Below are positions 1-6,066 of a stretch of DNA of 9,740 bases, piece after piece. Each line of letters begins with the position of its first letter. The stretch's first letter is position 1. The stretch lies in the NCBI GenBank assembly GCA_025060275.1, contig JANXCJ010000068.1:1-9740 (forward strand), in the 5' to 3' direction. Made by a program: the position numbers and the translations under genes. The notes under the pieces were generated by a model that made no database searches, was not told the origin of the DNA, and worked only from the letters and a program-made list of their open reading frames with translations. This DNA is from Bacteroidia bacterium (GTDB lineage: Bacteria; Bacteroidota; Bacteroidia; SpSt-205).

Positions 1-990
1 GTTCTGCCAGATACTTTTGAAGTAATAACGGAGGATCGCTACTTGGGCAAATATGTACTGAAGCCTTTGGAGCCTGGTTATGGTGTAACAATAGGGAATG
101 CCCTAAGGCGAGTGCTCCTCTCCTCTATTGAGGGATATGCAATAGCTACTTTGAAAATCCCTGGTATTCTTCATGAATTTAGCGCTATTCCCGGTGTCAT
201 TGAAGATGTGGTGGATATAGTGCTAAACCTCAAACAGGTAGCGCTGCGTCCTACGATTCCGGAAGCTCCTTCTCGGATTTTTATAGAAGTAAAGGGGCAG
301 GAGGTCTTCAAGGCAGGGGAGCTGGCTCACTTTGCACCTGGTTACGAGGTGGCTAATCCCGATCTTGTCATTATGCATCTTGATCCAAGTGCAGTAGTGC
401 AAATGGAATTAGGTATTGCAAGAGGAAGAGGATATCGTTTCGCAGAGGAAAATAAAGCGATTCTGAAAGATACCTTATCTCTGCATGAAATCGTCTTAGA
501 CACAAGTTTCTCCCCTGTCGTGCGGGTGGTACCCCGAGTAGAAACAATTCTCTACCGTGAAAGAGCTGATTATGAGCAGCTCATCCTTGAGATAGAAACG
601 AAAGGAAACGTAACACCAAGAGAGTCACTTCATGCAGCTACTCGTATTCTTCTGGACCATTTCACTCGTTTGCCCTCAGGAGACGGCGTCCGCAAAGAGT
701 GGGGAGTTCTTGAAAGCCGTTTGGCTCGTGGCGGCACAGACCCCTCAATACTTCGGCTTCTGCAGACTCCTATCGCTGACTTGGAATTAAGTCTCACGGC
801 TACTGCGTTTAACTCTCTACGAAATGGAGGCGTGCACCGCTTAATTGATCTTGTTCAGCTTACGCCCAAAGACCTTGAGAAGTATAGGGGAATCGGCAAG
901 GAGACAGTGGAAAAGATTGAAAATGCCCTAAGAAAATTAGGGCTCAGGTTAGGTATGGATGTCTCTGCATATAAAGCGCTCATATCTTAG
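1..990 (+). CDS. rpoA: DNA-directed RNA polymerase subunit alpha (5' end cut by window)
   Basis: Alpha subunit of RNA polymerase; its N-terminal domain dimerises to seed core assembly and its C-terminal domain normally binds UP-element DNA and activators. The frame is open from base 1 (LPDTFEVITEDRYLGKYVL), so the TTG at 43 is not the start; only about the first ten residues should be missing, with 329 residues visible. The N-terminal signature PLEPGYGVTIGNALRRVLLS is at about 67-126 and the assembly segment with LHEFSAIPGVIEDV follows. The C-terminal domain starts near PIADLELS (769-792) and ends in the helix-hairpin-helix RGIGKETVEKI. Oddity: this domain lacks the arginine equivalent to E. 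coli R265 and has Glu where K298 is expected (see findings). It is followed after 7 bp by rplQ, the usual bacterial order. Family assignment is certain; the altered DNA-binding face is seen directly, its effect is inferred. Confidence 0.98.
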   Translation, partial: VLPDTFEVITEDRYLGKYVLKPLEPGYGVTIGNALRRVLLSSIEGYAIATLKIPGILHEFSAIPGVIEDVVDIVLNLKQVALRPTIPEAPSRIFIEVKGQEVFKAGELAHFAPGYEVANPDLVIMHLDPSAVVQMELGIARGRGYRFAEENKAILKDTLSLHEIVLDTSFSPVVRVVPRVETILYRERADYEQLILEIETKGNVTPRESLHAATRILLDHFTRLPSGDGVRKEWGVLESRLARGGTDPSILRLLQTPIADLELSLTATAFNSLRNGGVHRLIDLVQLTPKDLEKYRGIGKETVEKIENALRKLGLRLGMDVSAYKALIS

Positions 991-997
991 ATAAAGC

Positions 998-1429
998 ATG
1001 CGACATGGAGATACTATAAATAATTTAGGTAGAAAAAAAGCTCATCGGGAGGCGCTTCTACGAAATCTTGCAGTATCTCTGATACACCATAAGCGCTTGA
1101 TCACAACATTAGCTAAGGCTAAAGCGTTACGCCGTTATATAGAGCCTCTCTTGACTCGGGCTAAACGGGATACCCTCCCTAATCGCCGGCTTCTCTTTTC
1201 GTATTTACAGGATAAGTCTGCCATAAAGGAACTCTTTAGTACGATTGCGCCTGCAATAGCGGAGCGTCCCGGAGGCTATACTCGCGTGCTTAAGTTGGGG
1301 CCTCGTAAGGGAGATGGGGCTGAAATGGCTTTTATAGAACTGGTTGATTTCAACCCCTATCTCTCAGGTGAATCCCTTTCCCGTACAAAGGGTACCCGTC
1401 GCAGGAGAAAAAAAACTAAAAACTCATAA
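998..1429 (+). CDS. rplQ: 50S ribosomal protein L17
   Basis: Large-subunit ribosomal protein L17, 143 residues, a cytoplasmic structural protein located near the peptide exit side of the 50S subunit. It opens MRHGDTINNLGRKKAHREALLRNL, read in two parts as the family's MRH...LGR..HR.ALLRNL start, then has TTLAKAKALRRYIEPL and the late signature GGYTRVLKLGPRKGD...MAFIELVDF. A basic tail (TKGTRRRRKKTKNS) extends past the conserved core. The ATG lies 7 bp after the rpoA stop, and no Shine-Dalgarno sequence is visible, as is common in Bacteroidota. It is surely co-transcribed with rpoA, and the next base after its TAA starts a tRNA gene. Confidence 0.97.
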   Translation: MRHGDTINNLGRKKAHREALLRNLAVSLIHHKRLITTLAKAKALRRYIEPLLTRAKRDTLPNRRLLFSYLQDKSAIKELFSTIAPAIAERPGGYTRVLKLGPRKGDGAEMAFIELVDFNPYLSGESLSRTKGTRRRRKKTKNS

Positions 1430-1501
1430 GCCCCCTTAGCTCAGCGGTAGAGCAACTGATTTGTAATCAGTAGGTCGGCGGTTCAAATCCGTCAGGGGGC
1501 T
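1430..1501 (+). tRNA. tRNA-Thr (anticodon UGU)
   Basis: A full cloverleaf can be folded by eye. The acceptor stem pairs GCCCCCT (1430-1436) with AGGGGGC (1494-1500), with discriminator T at 1501. The D arm contains TAGCTCAGCGGTAGAGC. The anticodon stem is ACTGA (1455-1459) with TCAGT (1467-1471), and the loop TTTGTAA places anticodon TGT at 1462-1464, reading ACA (and other ACN) threonine codons. The T arm is GGCGG, loop TTCAAAT, CCGTC (1477-1493). The CCA end is not encoded. It begins directly after the rplQ stop codon, so it is probably released from the rpoA-rplQ transcript by RNase P. Confidence 0.97.
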
Positions 1502-1507
1502 CTTTTT
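1494..1507 (+). terminator. possible weak terminator at tRNA 3' end (T tract)
   Basis: The GC-rich 3' half of the tRNA is followed by TCTTTTT (1501-1507), the only T run downstream of the rpoA-rplQ-tRNA unit. The run overlaps the stop codon of the convergent hydroxylase gene. No separate dedicated hairpin is visible, so this is a tentative call. Confidence 0.3.
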
Positions 1508-2054
1508 AGGCTGTTCCAAATACATAATCCCACCAGCGGGTTGTTACACCATAGTAACGGCTATCATCCTGAAAATGATGCCGATAGTGGTACTTCCATA
1601 AACCTCGCAGGAATTTGAAGGGTGGGTGGGGTCTCACATGAATAAGATAGTGAATTGTCTCGTACATCAGATATCCTATTCCGAAGCCTGCATACCAAGC
1701 CCCTACTAATGGACTCCCGCCACCTACTGCCCAGAAAATGATAAAAAATACTGCCGCAAGAGGCAGGGTAAGCCAAAGAGAAGTAACTATGTGTTTAGGA
1801 TTATGAGGTAGGCGATGGTGGATCCAGTGAATATCGTACCTTTTCGCTAAGGGTCTTCCCGGCAACTCATGAAAGCCAAAACGATGGAGGAGATATTCTA
1901 CTAAAGTCCAGAAGAACCAGCCTCCTACCATCGTTGCGGCTATCCACAGGGTGGAGAATTCTTGTGAGGCCCATCTAAGACATAGGGCTATGATGCTCCC
2001 ATAAACCAAGTAAGGTGGAAGCAAAATAATGATATGCTTTATTTCCTTTGTCAT
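1506..2054 (-). CDS. fatty acid hydroxylase superfamily protein, FA2H-like
   Basis: Integral membrane di-iron hydroxylase/desaturase of the sterol desaturase/fatty acid hydroxylase superfamily, 182 residues. The histidine clusters that ligate iron in this family are present in order: HRFGFH (57-62), HWIHH (76-80) plus H84, H135/H139 in YETIHYLIH, and YHYRHH (155-160). Hydrophobic segments lie around residues 8-26, 36-54, 92-112 and 116-136. The spacing and the ending RHHFQDDSRYYGVTTRWWD resemble the catalytic domain of fatty acid 2-hydroxylase (FA2H/Scs7), without the cytochrome b5 domain of the eukaryotic enzymes. Hydroxylation of a fatty-acyl or sphingolipid chain is therefore likely but the substrate is inferred; a carotenoid or sterol-type hydroxylase is the alternative. 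The ATG at 2052-2054 gives a short cytoplasmic N-terminus. The stop codon is 4 bp from the convergent tRNA, and the start faces the TPR gene across 39 bp. Confidence 0.85.
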   Translation of the reverse strand: MTKEIKHIIILLPPYLVYGSIIALCLRWASQEFSTLWIAATMVGGWFFWTLVEYLLHRFGFHELPGRPLAKRYDIHWIHHRLPHNPKHIVTSLWLTLPLAAVFFIIFWAVGGGSPLVGAWYAGFGIGYLMYETIHYLIHVRPHPPFKFLRGLWKYHYRHHFQDDSRYYGVTTRWWDYVFGTA

Positions 2055-2057
2055 TTT

Positions 2058-2088
2058 CTTGTTCTTACAAATTTACATACTATCTTTA
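2058..2088 (+). promoter_or_regulatory. candidate Bacteroidota-type promoter of the TPR gene
   Basis: CTTG (2058-2061), a 19-bp spacer, then TATCTTTA (2081-2088) resemble the -33 TTTG and -7 TAnnTTTG boxes with one mismatch in each. The -7 box ends only 5 bp before the ATG at 2094, so transcription would begin at or very near the start codon, giving a leaderless or nearly leaderless mRNA. Seen by pattern only. Confidence 0.42.
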
Positions 2089-2099
2089 CGGGCATGAAA
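2068..2099 (-). promoter_or_regulatory. candidate Bacteroidota-type promoter of the hydroxylase gene
   Basis: On the minus strand, TAAATTTG (2068-2075) matches the Bacteroidota -7 box TAnnTTTG at all fixed positions. TTTC (2096-2099) stands in for the -33 TTTG at a spacing of 20 bp. The box ends 13 bp before the ATG, leaving a leader of roughly 9 nt. It overlaps the opposing promoter candidate. Seen by pattern only. Confidence 0.5.
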
Positions 2100-4247
2100 C
2101 CTATTTTTCCAGTAATAGCCATAATAAGCTTTGCTCAGGCTCAGTCTCCAGAACTTCTCAGGGCAGATACTCTCCGTTACGCTGGTCGCTATGTAGAAGC
2201 GATTGCTCTGTATGAACCCGTAGCTACAAAGAGCACGGGACAAGCTCAATTGAAAGCTCAGTTAGGTTTGGGAGAGTGCTATTTAGGTCTTTATCGTCTC
2301 ACAGAAGCAGAAAAATGGATTAGTCAGGGTGAAGCAAATGCCATAAAGCAAAATGATAGTACTACTCTCATGGAGTTTTTCCTACTTCGGTCTCTTTTAG
2401 CCTTTGATAGAGCGCAGTACATGCAAGCCAAAGATTACCTTCAGAGGGCCAAGGAATTCTACGAACGGAAAGGCATGCGTAATTCTTTGTCTTATGCGAA
2501 GACCCTTAGGAAGTTAGGGCTCTTGAGTTACTATTTGGGTCAGTATAAGGATGCCGAGCGCTTCTATGGAGAGTCTCGTAGAGTCTGTGAGAGCCAGCCT
2601 AACAAAAATACTATGGAGTATGCTGATCTCCTAAACGATATCGCAGAGCTTAGCCAGCAAAGGGGTCAATATTCGGAAGCAGAGGCTCTTTATGATCAGG
2701 CAATTCGGATTACGGAACAATTATGGGGAAAAGAAAGCCCCGCCTTAGCAGAGATGCTCAATAATAAAGCTCTTCTATATGAAGTTAGAGGAAGATATAA
2801 AGATGCAGAAAAAATATATCTTGAAATTCTGAAAATAGTAGAGAAGTTTTATGGTAAGGATCATCCTGATTATGGACTAATCACCAATAATCTTGCAAAT
2901 CTTTATGAAGATATGGGAAGATACAAGGAAGCTGAGATGCTCTATCAATCTGCTAAATCTACTATAGAAAAAATATATGGAAAAAATCATCATTTATTTG
3001 CTGAGATATTAAATAATATAGGCGAGTTATACGAAACACAGTGTAGGTATAAAGAAGCAGAGGCCGCATATTTAGAGGCTAAGAACATATATGAGCATAC
3101 AATAGGAAAGAATCATCCAGATTATACGGATTTGTTAGATAACATAGCGAGTCTATATGTGGAAATGGGTAATTTTCAAGGTGCAGAGGCGAATTATAAT
3201 GAAGCGCTTGCTATTCAGAAGACTATACTTAACGTAGGTCATCCAGGTTACGCGGACCTACTAAATAATTATGCAGAGTTCTACGAGAAAAAGGGCAAAT
3301 ACAAGGAGGCAGAAAGCTTGATGATTGAGGTGCGCAGCTTAAGAGAGCGCTTCCTGGGTCAATCCCATCCCTCTTATGCTGCTATCCTAAATAACCTTGG
3401 TGAATTGTATGAACATGTGGGGCGTTACAAGGAAGCGGAGCCACTTTACCTCCAAGCAAGGAGCATCCTAGAAAGAACTGTAGGTAAAGACCATCCTGAT
3501 TATGCAGGTGTATTGGATAACCTAGCTAGTCTATATGCGGAATTGGGTAGATACAAGGAAGCAGAAAAATTATATCAAGAATCACGCAGCATATATGAAA
3601 AACTATTGGGGCGTAATACGCCTGCCTATGCAGATGTATTGAACAATTTGGCGCTTCTTTACTGTTTGGAGCAGCGATATGGAGAAGCAGAGCCTTTGTT
3701 ACTTGAAGTTCGCTCTATTCGGGAGAGCATTTTAGGAAAAACTCATCCTGCTTATGCCGAGGTGCTTATCAACTTAGGGGACCTGTACGAAGCGCAGGAT
3801 CGCTACAAAGAAGCGGAAAATCTCTACATAGAAGCCAAGGGATTGTACGAAAAGTCCTTAGGTAAAACTCATCCGAAATATGCAGGCGCCACTGCCAACT
3901 TAGCAGTTATTTATGCTGATCAGAAACGGTATAAAGAAGCTGAAGCCTTATTTGTAGAGGCGAGGGAAATCTATAAGCGTTTCTACGGGAAGAATCACCT
4001 CAGTTACATTGAAACAATTCATAACATGGCGAATTTGTACAGGGAGCAAAAGCGGTATTCTGAGGCTGAGAGTTACTATAAGGAGGCACAATCTCTCTAT
4101 GAAAGTGTAGTAGGCAAGGTTCATCCAGAATATGTAGAGCTTTTGGAGGACATTGCAGACTTGCATGAAGCCCAAGGTAGAGTGACGGAAGCTAAAAAGT
4201 ATCGTGAAGAAGCTAGTGCGCTTGAAAAGCAGCTCTCTAAGCCGTAA
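2094..4247 (+). CDS. exported tetratricopeptide repeat protein (kinesin-light-chain-type TPRs)
   Basis: A 717-residue protein that is almost entirely TPR solenoid. I place the start at ATG 2094, not 2034, because MKPIFPVIAIISFAQA|QS is a short signal peptide and the longer form would overlap the opposite-strand hydroxylase. The mature N-terminus (about 20-133) holds three divergent TPRs. Residues 134-679 are thirteen 42-residue units with the pattern YA..LNN.A.LY...G.YKEAE.LY.EA......GK.HP, and 680-717 is a partial fourteenth. No CHAT, kinase, DNA-binding or OmpA-like domain follows the repeats, unlike many TPR_10/TPR_12 proteins, so this is a scaffold with no visible catalytic part. Location should be periplasmic or surface; no lipobox and no T9SS C-terminal domain are visible. 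A protein-protein interaction role is the family expectation; the partner is unknown. Units 3-6 look more AT-rich than the rest. Confidence 0.88.
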   Translation: MKPIFPVIAIISFAQAQSPELLRADTLRYAGRYVEAIALYEPVATKSTGQAQLKAQLGLGECYLGLYRLTEAEKWISQGEANAIKQNDSTTLMEFFLLRSLLAFDRAQYMQAKDYLQRAKEFYERKGMRNSLSYAKTLRKLGLLSYYLGQYKDAERFYGESRRVCESQPNKNTMEYADLLNDIAELSQQRGQYSEAEALYDQAIRITEQLWGKESPALAEMLNNKALLYEVRGRYKDAEKIYLEILKIVEKFYGKDHPDYGLITNNLANLYEDMGRYKEAEMLYQSAKSTIEKIYGKNHHLFAEILNNIGELYETQCRYKEAEAAYLEAKNIYEHTIGKNHPDYTDLLDNIASLYVEMGNFQGAEANYNEALAIQKTILNVGHPGYADLLNNYAEFYEKKGKYKEAESLMIEVRSLRERFLGQSHPSYAAILNNLGELYEHVGRYKEAEPLYLQARSILERTVGKDHPDYAGVLDNLASLYAELGRYKEAEKLYQESRSIYEKLLGRNTPAYADVLNNLALLYCLEQRYGEAEPLLLEVRSIRESILGKTHPAYAEVLINLGDLYEAQDRYKEAENLYIEAKGLYEKSLGKTHPKYAGATANLAVIYADQKRYKEAEALFVEAREIYKRFYGKNHLSYIETIHNMANLYREQKRYSEAESYYKEAQSLYESVVGKVHPEYVELLEDIADLHEAQGRVTEAKKYREEASALEKQLSKP
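2493..4244 (+). repeat. tandem array of 42-codon (126-bp) TPR units, 13 full and 1 partial
   Basis: Unit starts recur every 126 bp from 2493 (Y134) with no insertions or deletions through unit 13 (ends 4130). The last unit lacks the closing GK.HP motif and ends the protein. Units vary freely at DNA level, so this is an old protein repeat and not a recent DNA duplication. Units 5, 8 and 11 share G(E/D)LYE at their ninth to thirteenth positions. Confidence 0.9.
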
Positions 4248-4255
4248 AAATTCAT

Positions 4256-4263
4256 TATCTTGG
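4256..4263 (+). promoter_or_regulatory. possible -7 promoter box before the small ORF
   Basis: TATCTTGG matches TAnnTTTG at all but one fixed position and lies 7 bp before the ATG at 4271, a placement like that of the box before the TPR gene. No -33 TTTG is seen at the expected 19-21 bp spacing, so support is weak. Confidence 0.28.
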
Positions 4264-4270
4264 TAGCGCT

Positions 4271-4489
4271 ATGAACCTGGTGAAAGCAATCGGACTTTTT
4301 GCAGCTACTGCTTGGGCATTTCCTTACCTAATGTCTGGGAGCAACTCACCTTCCAATCCTCCCCTAGTCCTAATAGAGGAAGAAGAAGGAGAATATGGCC
4401 CTCGCAGAAGAGCTTATCGCACGCAGCTTGCTCGAGCATATTTCGGTAAAAGGGCGGGATGTAGAAGGGGTAGCTTCTGTGGTCGCTAA
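4271..4489 (+). CDS. small hypothetical exported protein
   Basis: I do not recognise this 72-residue ORF. It starts MNLVKAIGLFAATAWAFP, which resembles a signal peptide (one Lys, a hydrophobic core, small residues), followed by a Ser/Asn/Pro-rich linker. Then comes an acidic patch (IEEEEGE) directly followed by an arginine-rich tail (RRRAYR...KRAGCRRG) with two cysteines. The segregated acidic and basic halves could be a real charged peptide, or the second half could be a wrong frame, since a different frame from 4395 reads more like ordinary protein. It lies 23 bp after the TPR gene and 62 bp before the GH3 gene on the same strand. No function is proposed. Confidence 0.45.
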   Translation: MNLVKAIGLFAATAWAFPYLMSGSNSPSNPPLVLIEEEEGEYGPRRRAYRTQLARAYFGKRAGCRRGSFCGR

Positions 4490-4496
4490 AATATGA
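4395..4496 (+). CDS. possible 33-residue ORF overlapping the small ORF in another frame
   Basis: An ATG at 4395 opens a 33-codon frame ending TGA at 4494-4496, beginning MALAEELIARSLLEH. It is preceded by AAGGAG at 4386-4391, a purine-rich Shine-Dalgarno-like stretch only 3 bp from the ATG. Its composition (Ala, Glu, Leu, Val) is more protein-like than the Arg-rich tail read in the other frame. It may be a separate small protein, the true 3' part of a frameshifted gene, or chance. The frame is closed upstream by TAG at 4374-4376. Confidence 0.25.
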   Translation: MALAEELIARSLLEHISVKGRDVEGVASVVAKI

Positions 4497-4551
4497 CCGA
4501 GAGACCCCTTTGGGGAAGGTGAATTAGTATAAAACAGGTTGCAATCGTATA
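4490..4551 (+). other. leader region of the GH3 gene with a short hairpin
   Basis: This stretch contains CCCC-TTT-GGGG (4505-4515), a four-pair stem with a three-base loop and no following T run, so it is not a terminator. TATAAAAC at 4528-4535 is AT-rich but does not fit the TAnnTTTG box. No convincing promoter or ribosome binding site is visible here. The whole span 4248-4551 otherwise holds only the two weak ORFs described separately. Confidence 0.35.
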
Positions 4552-6066
4552 GTGAAGGCCTCTATCGCACTTATCTGGGCCCGTTTCCGAGCACTAAGGT
4601 ATCGTGCTGAGGTAGGTAAGGAAAAAATTCAGCAGGAAGTTACCCTGCGTTATCTTCTTCAGCAAGGTAGGAAGACGGTTTTTGGGAGAGAGCATCGCCT
4701 CTCAGAGGTGCATACTTATGAGGAATTTAGGGAGGCTGTACCAGTATATTCTTATGAGAAACTTTGGGAGAAATACCTTTATCGTACATGGGCAGGAGAG
4801 AGGGATGTAAGTTGGCCTGGAAAAGCTCTTTATTTTGCCAAGACCTCAGGAACTACTGCTGGTGCCAAGTATCTACCCCTTACCCGAGAAAGCATCCCTA
4901 CTCATATCCGAGGTGCCCGTGACACGCTGCTGTCCTACGTAGCTCGGCGAAGGAATGCCCGCTTCGTTTCGGGTAGGTGGCTTTTTTTATCGGGTAGCCC
5001 CGCGCTGGAACTAAATTCAGCGGGGATTAGGTATGGACGCCTTTCTGGAATTGTCCATCACTGGGTGCCGAGCTATCTCCTCCGCAATCGTTTGCCTTCA
5101 TGGAAGATAAACTGCATAGAAGATTGGCCGGAGAAAGTTTCTCAGATCATAGCAGAAGCCTGTCAAGAAGACCTACGCTTACTTTCAGGCATTCCGCCCT
5201 GGATAGTGCAGATGCTTGAGAGAGTAGAAGCCGAAGTAGGCAAAAAAGCCTCTAAGCTCTGGCCAAACCTACAGCTATATGTACATGGAGGAGTGGACTT
5301 TCGCTTATATGAAGATAGAATAAGAGAATTGCTACCCGGGGTGGATTGTGTTGAAACCTTTCCTGCTTCGGAAGGCTTCTTTGCTTTTCAGGATACTGAC
5401 AGACCCTACGAGGATGGCCTGCGCCTACTTACTGACAATGGGGTATTCTATGAATTCATTCCCCTTGAGGAGGCGCATGTGGATTCTCCTACTCGTTTGC
5501 CTCTCTGGGAAGTGGAATCTGGCAAGCCTTATGCTATGGTTATTAGTACTAATGCAGGTTTGTGGGGCTATGCGTTGGGTGATGTAGTTATTTTCACTAA
5601 TCTGCGGCCCTACCGTTTGCGGGTAAGTGGGAGGGTAGGGAATCATCTAAATGCTTTCGGTGAGCATCTCATAGAGGCAGAGGTAGAGACCGCCCTCCAA
5701 ACAGCCATAAAAGCTACACAGGCTAAACTCCATGAGTATACTGTCGCACCCTACTTAGGACCTGGTAAGCCGTGTCATGAGTGGTTTTTGGAAATTATTG
5801 AGCCGGCACGGGACTGGACTGAATTTCAGAAGATTTTGGATGAGGCTCTCCGCCAGCAAAATCCCTACTATGAAGACCTGCGCAGGGGAGGCATCCTGGA
5901 CCCACCTCGCCTGTACTCCTTGCTTCCCGGGACTGGCTACAACTATCTCCAATCCCAAGGGAAGTTAGGTGGACAAAATAAATATCCCCATCTGCGCAAT
6001 GACCGAACCTTGGCAGAGGCCCTTTTGCCTATGGCAGAGTTGCTTCTGGGCTCCACCGTTGCATGA
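4552..6066 (+). CDS. GH3-family acyl-acid-amido synthetase-like enzyme
   Basis: A 504-residue GH3-family protein, a branch of the ANL adenylating enzymes; plant members join amino acids to acyl acids such as auxin or jasmonate with ATP. Visible motifs in order: phosphate-binding loop KTSGTTAGAK (97-106), YVHGG (243-247), adenine/acyl motif ETFPASEGFFAF (268-279), the nucleotide segment STNAGLWGYALGDVV (332-346), SGRVGNHLNAFGEHL (359-373) and the C-terminal GKLGGQNKYP (470-479), likely carrying the C-domain lysine. Length matches the family, so it appears intact and probably active. Being free of a signal peptide, it acts in the cytoplasm. GTG at 4552 is the start, because the frame upstream has no other start before TAG 4525-4527. 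It overlaps the Plug gene by ATGA, indicating translational coupling. Bacterial substrates are unknown to me; plant hormone chemistry should not be assumed. Confidence 0.88.
   Translation: MKASIALIWARFRALRYRAEVGKEKIQQEVTLRYLLQQGRKTVFGREHRLSEVHTYEEFREAVPVYSYEKLWEKYLYRTWAGERDVSWPGKALYFAKTSGTTAGAKYLPLTRESIPTHIRGARDTLLSYVARRRNARFVSGRWLFLSGSPALELNSAGIRYGRLSGIVHHWVPSYLLRNRLPSWKINCIEDWPEKVSQIIAEACQEDLRLLSGIPPWIVQMLERVEAEVGKKASKLWPNLQLYVHGGVDFRLYEDRIRELLPGVDCVETFPASEGFFAFQDTDRPYEDGLRLLTDNGVFYEFIPLEEAHVDSPTRLPLWEVESGKPYAMVISTNAGLWGYALGDVVIFTNLRPYRLRVSGRVGNHLNAFGEHLIEAEVETALQTAIKATQAKLHEYTVAPYLGPGKPCHEWFLEIIEPARDWTEFQKILDEALRQQNPYYEDLRRGGILDPPRLYSLLPGTGYNYLQSQGKLGGQNKYPHLRNDRTLAEALLPMAELLLGSTVA

Noticed and set aside
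43..45. TTG as the rpoA start codon
   Set aside because: The frame continues open to base 1 and encodes LPDTFEVITEDRY, matching the normal RpoA N-terminus; the real start lies before the window.
1564..1776. Minus-strand ORF inside the hydroxylase gene
   Set aside because: An out-of-frame shadow of the hydroxylase with no family features.
2034..2093. A 20-residue N-terminal extension of the TPR protein
   Set aside because: It would overlap the opposite-strand hydroxylase start and bury the signal peptide; ATG 2094 gives a clean export signal.
2493..4244. The regular 126-bp periodicity as a DNA-level repeat, CRISPR array or mobile element
   Set aside because: The repeat is conserved at protein level and not at DNA level, with no identical spacers or repeats; it is a TPR array.
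4505..4515. CCCC-TTT-GGGG as a terminator
   Set aside because: Only four base pairs and no T run after it; more likely incidental or a small leader hairpin.
5348..5968. Several 60-80-residue ORFs on both strands within the GH3 gene
   Set aside because: All are shadows of the clearly coding GH3 frame; none has a recognisable motif.
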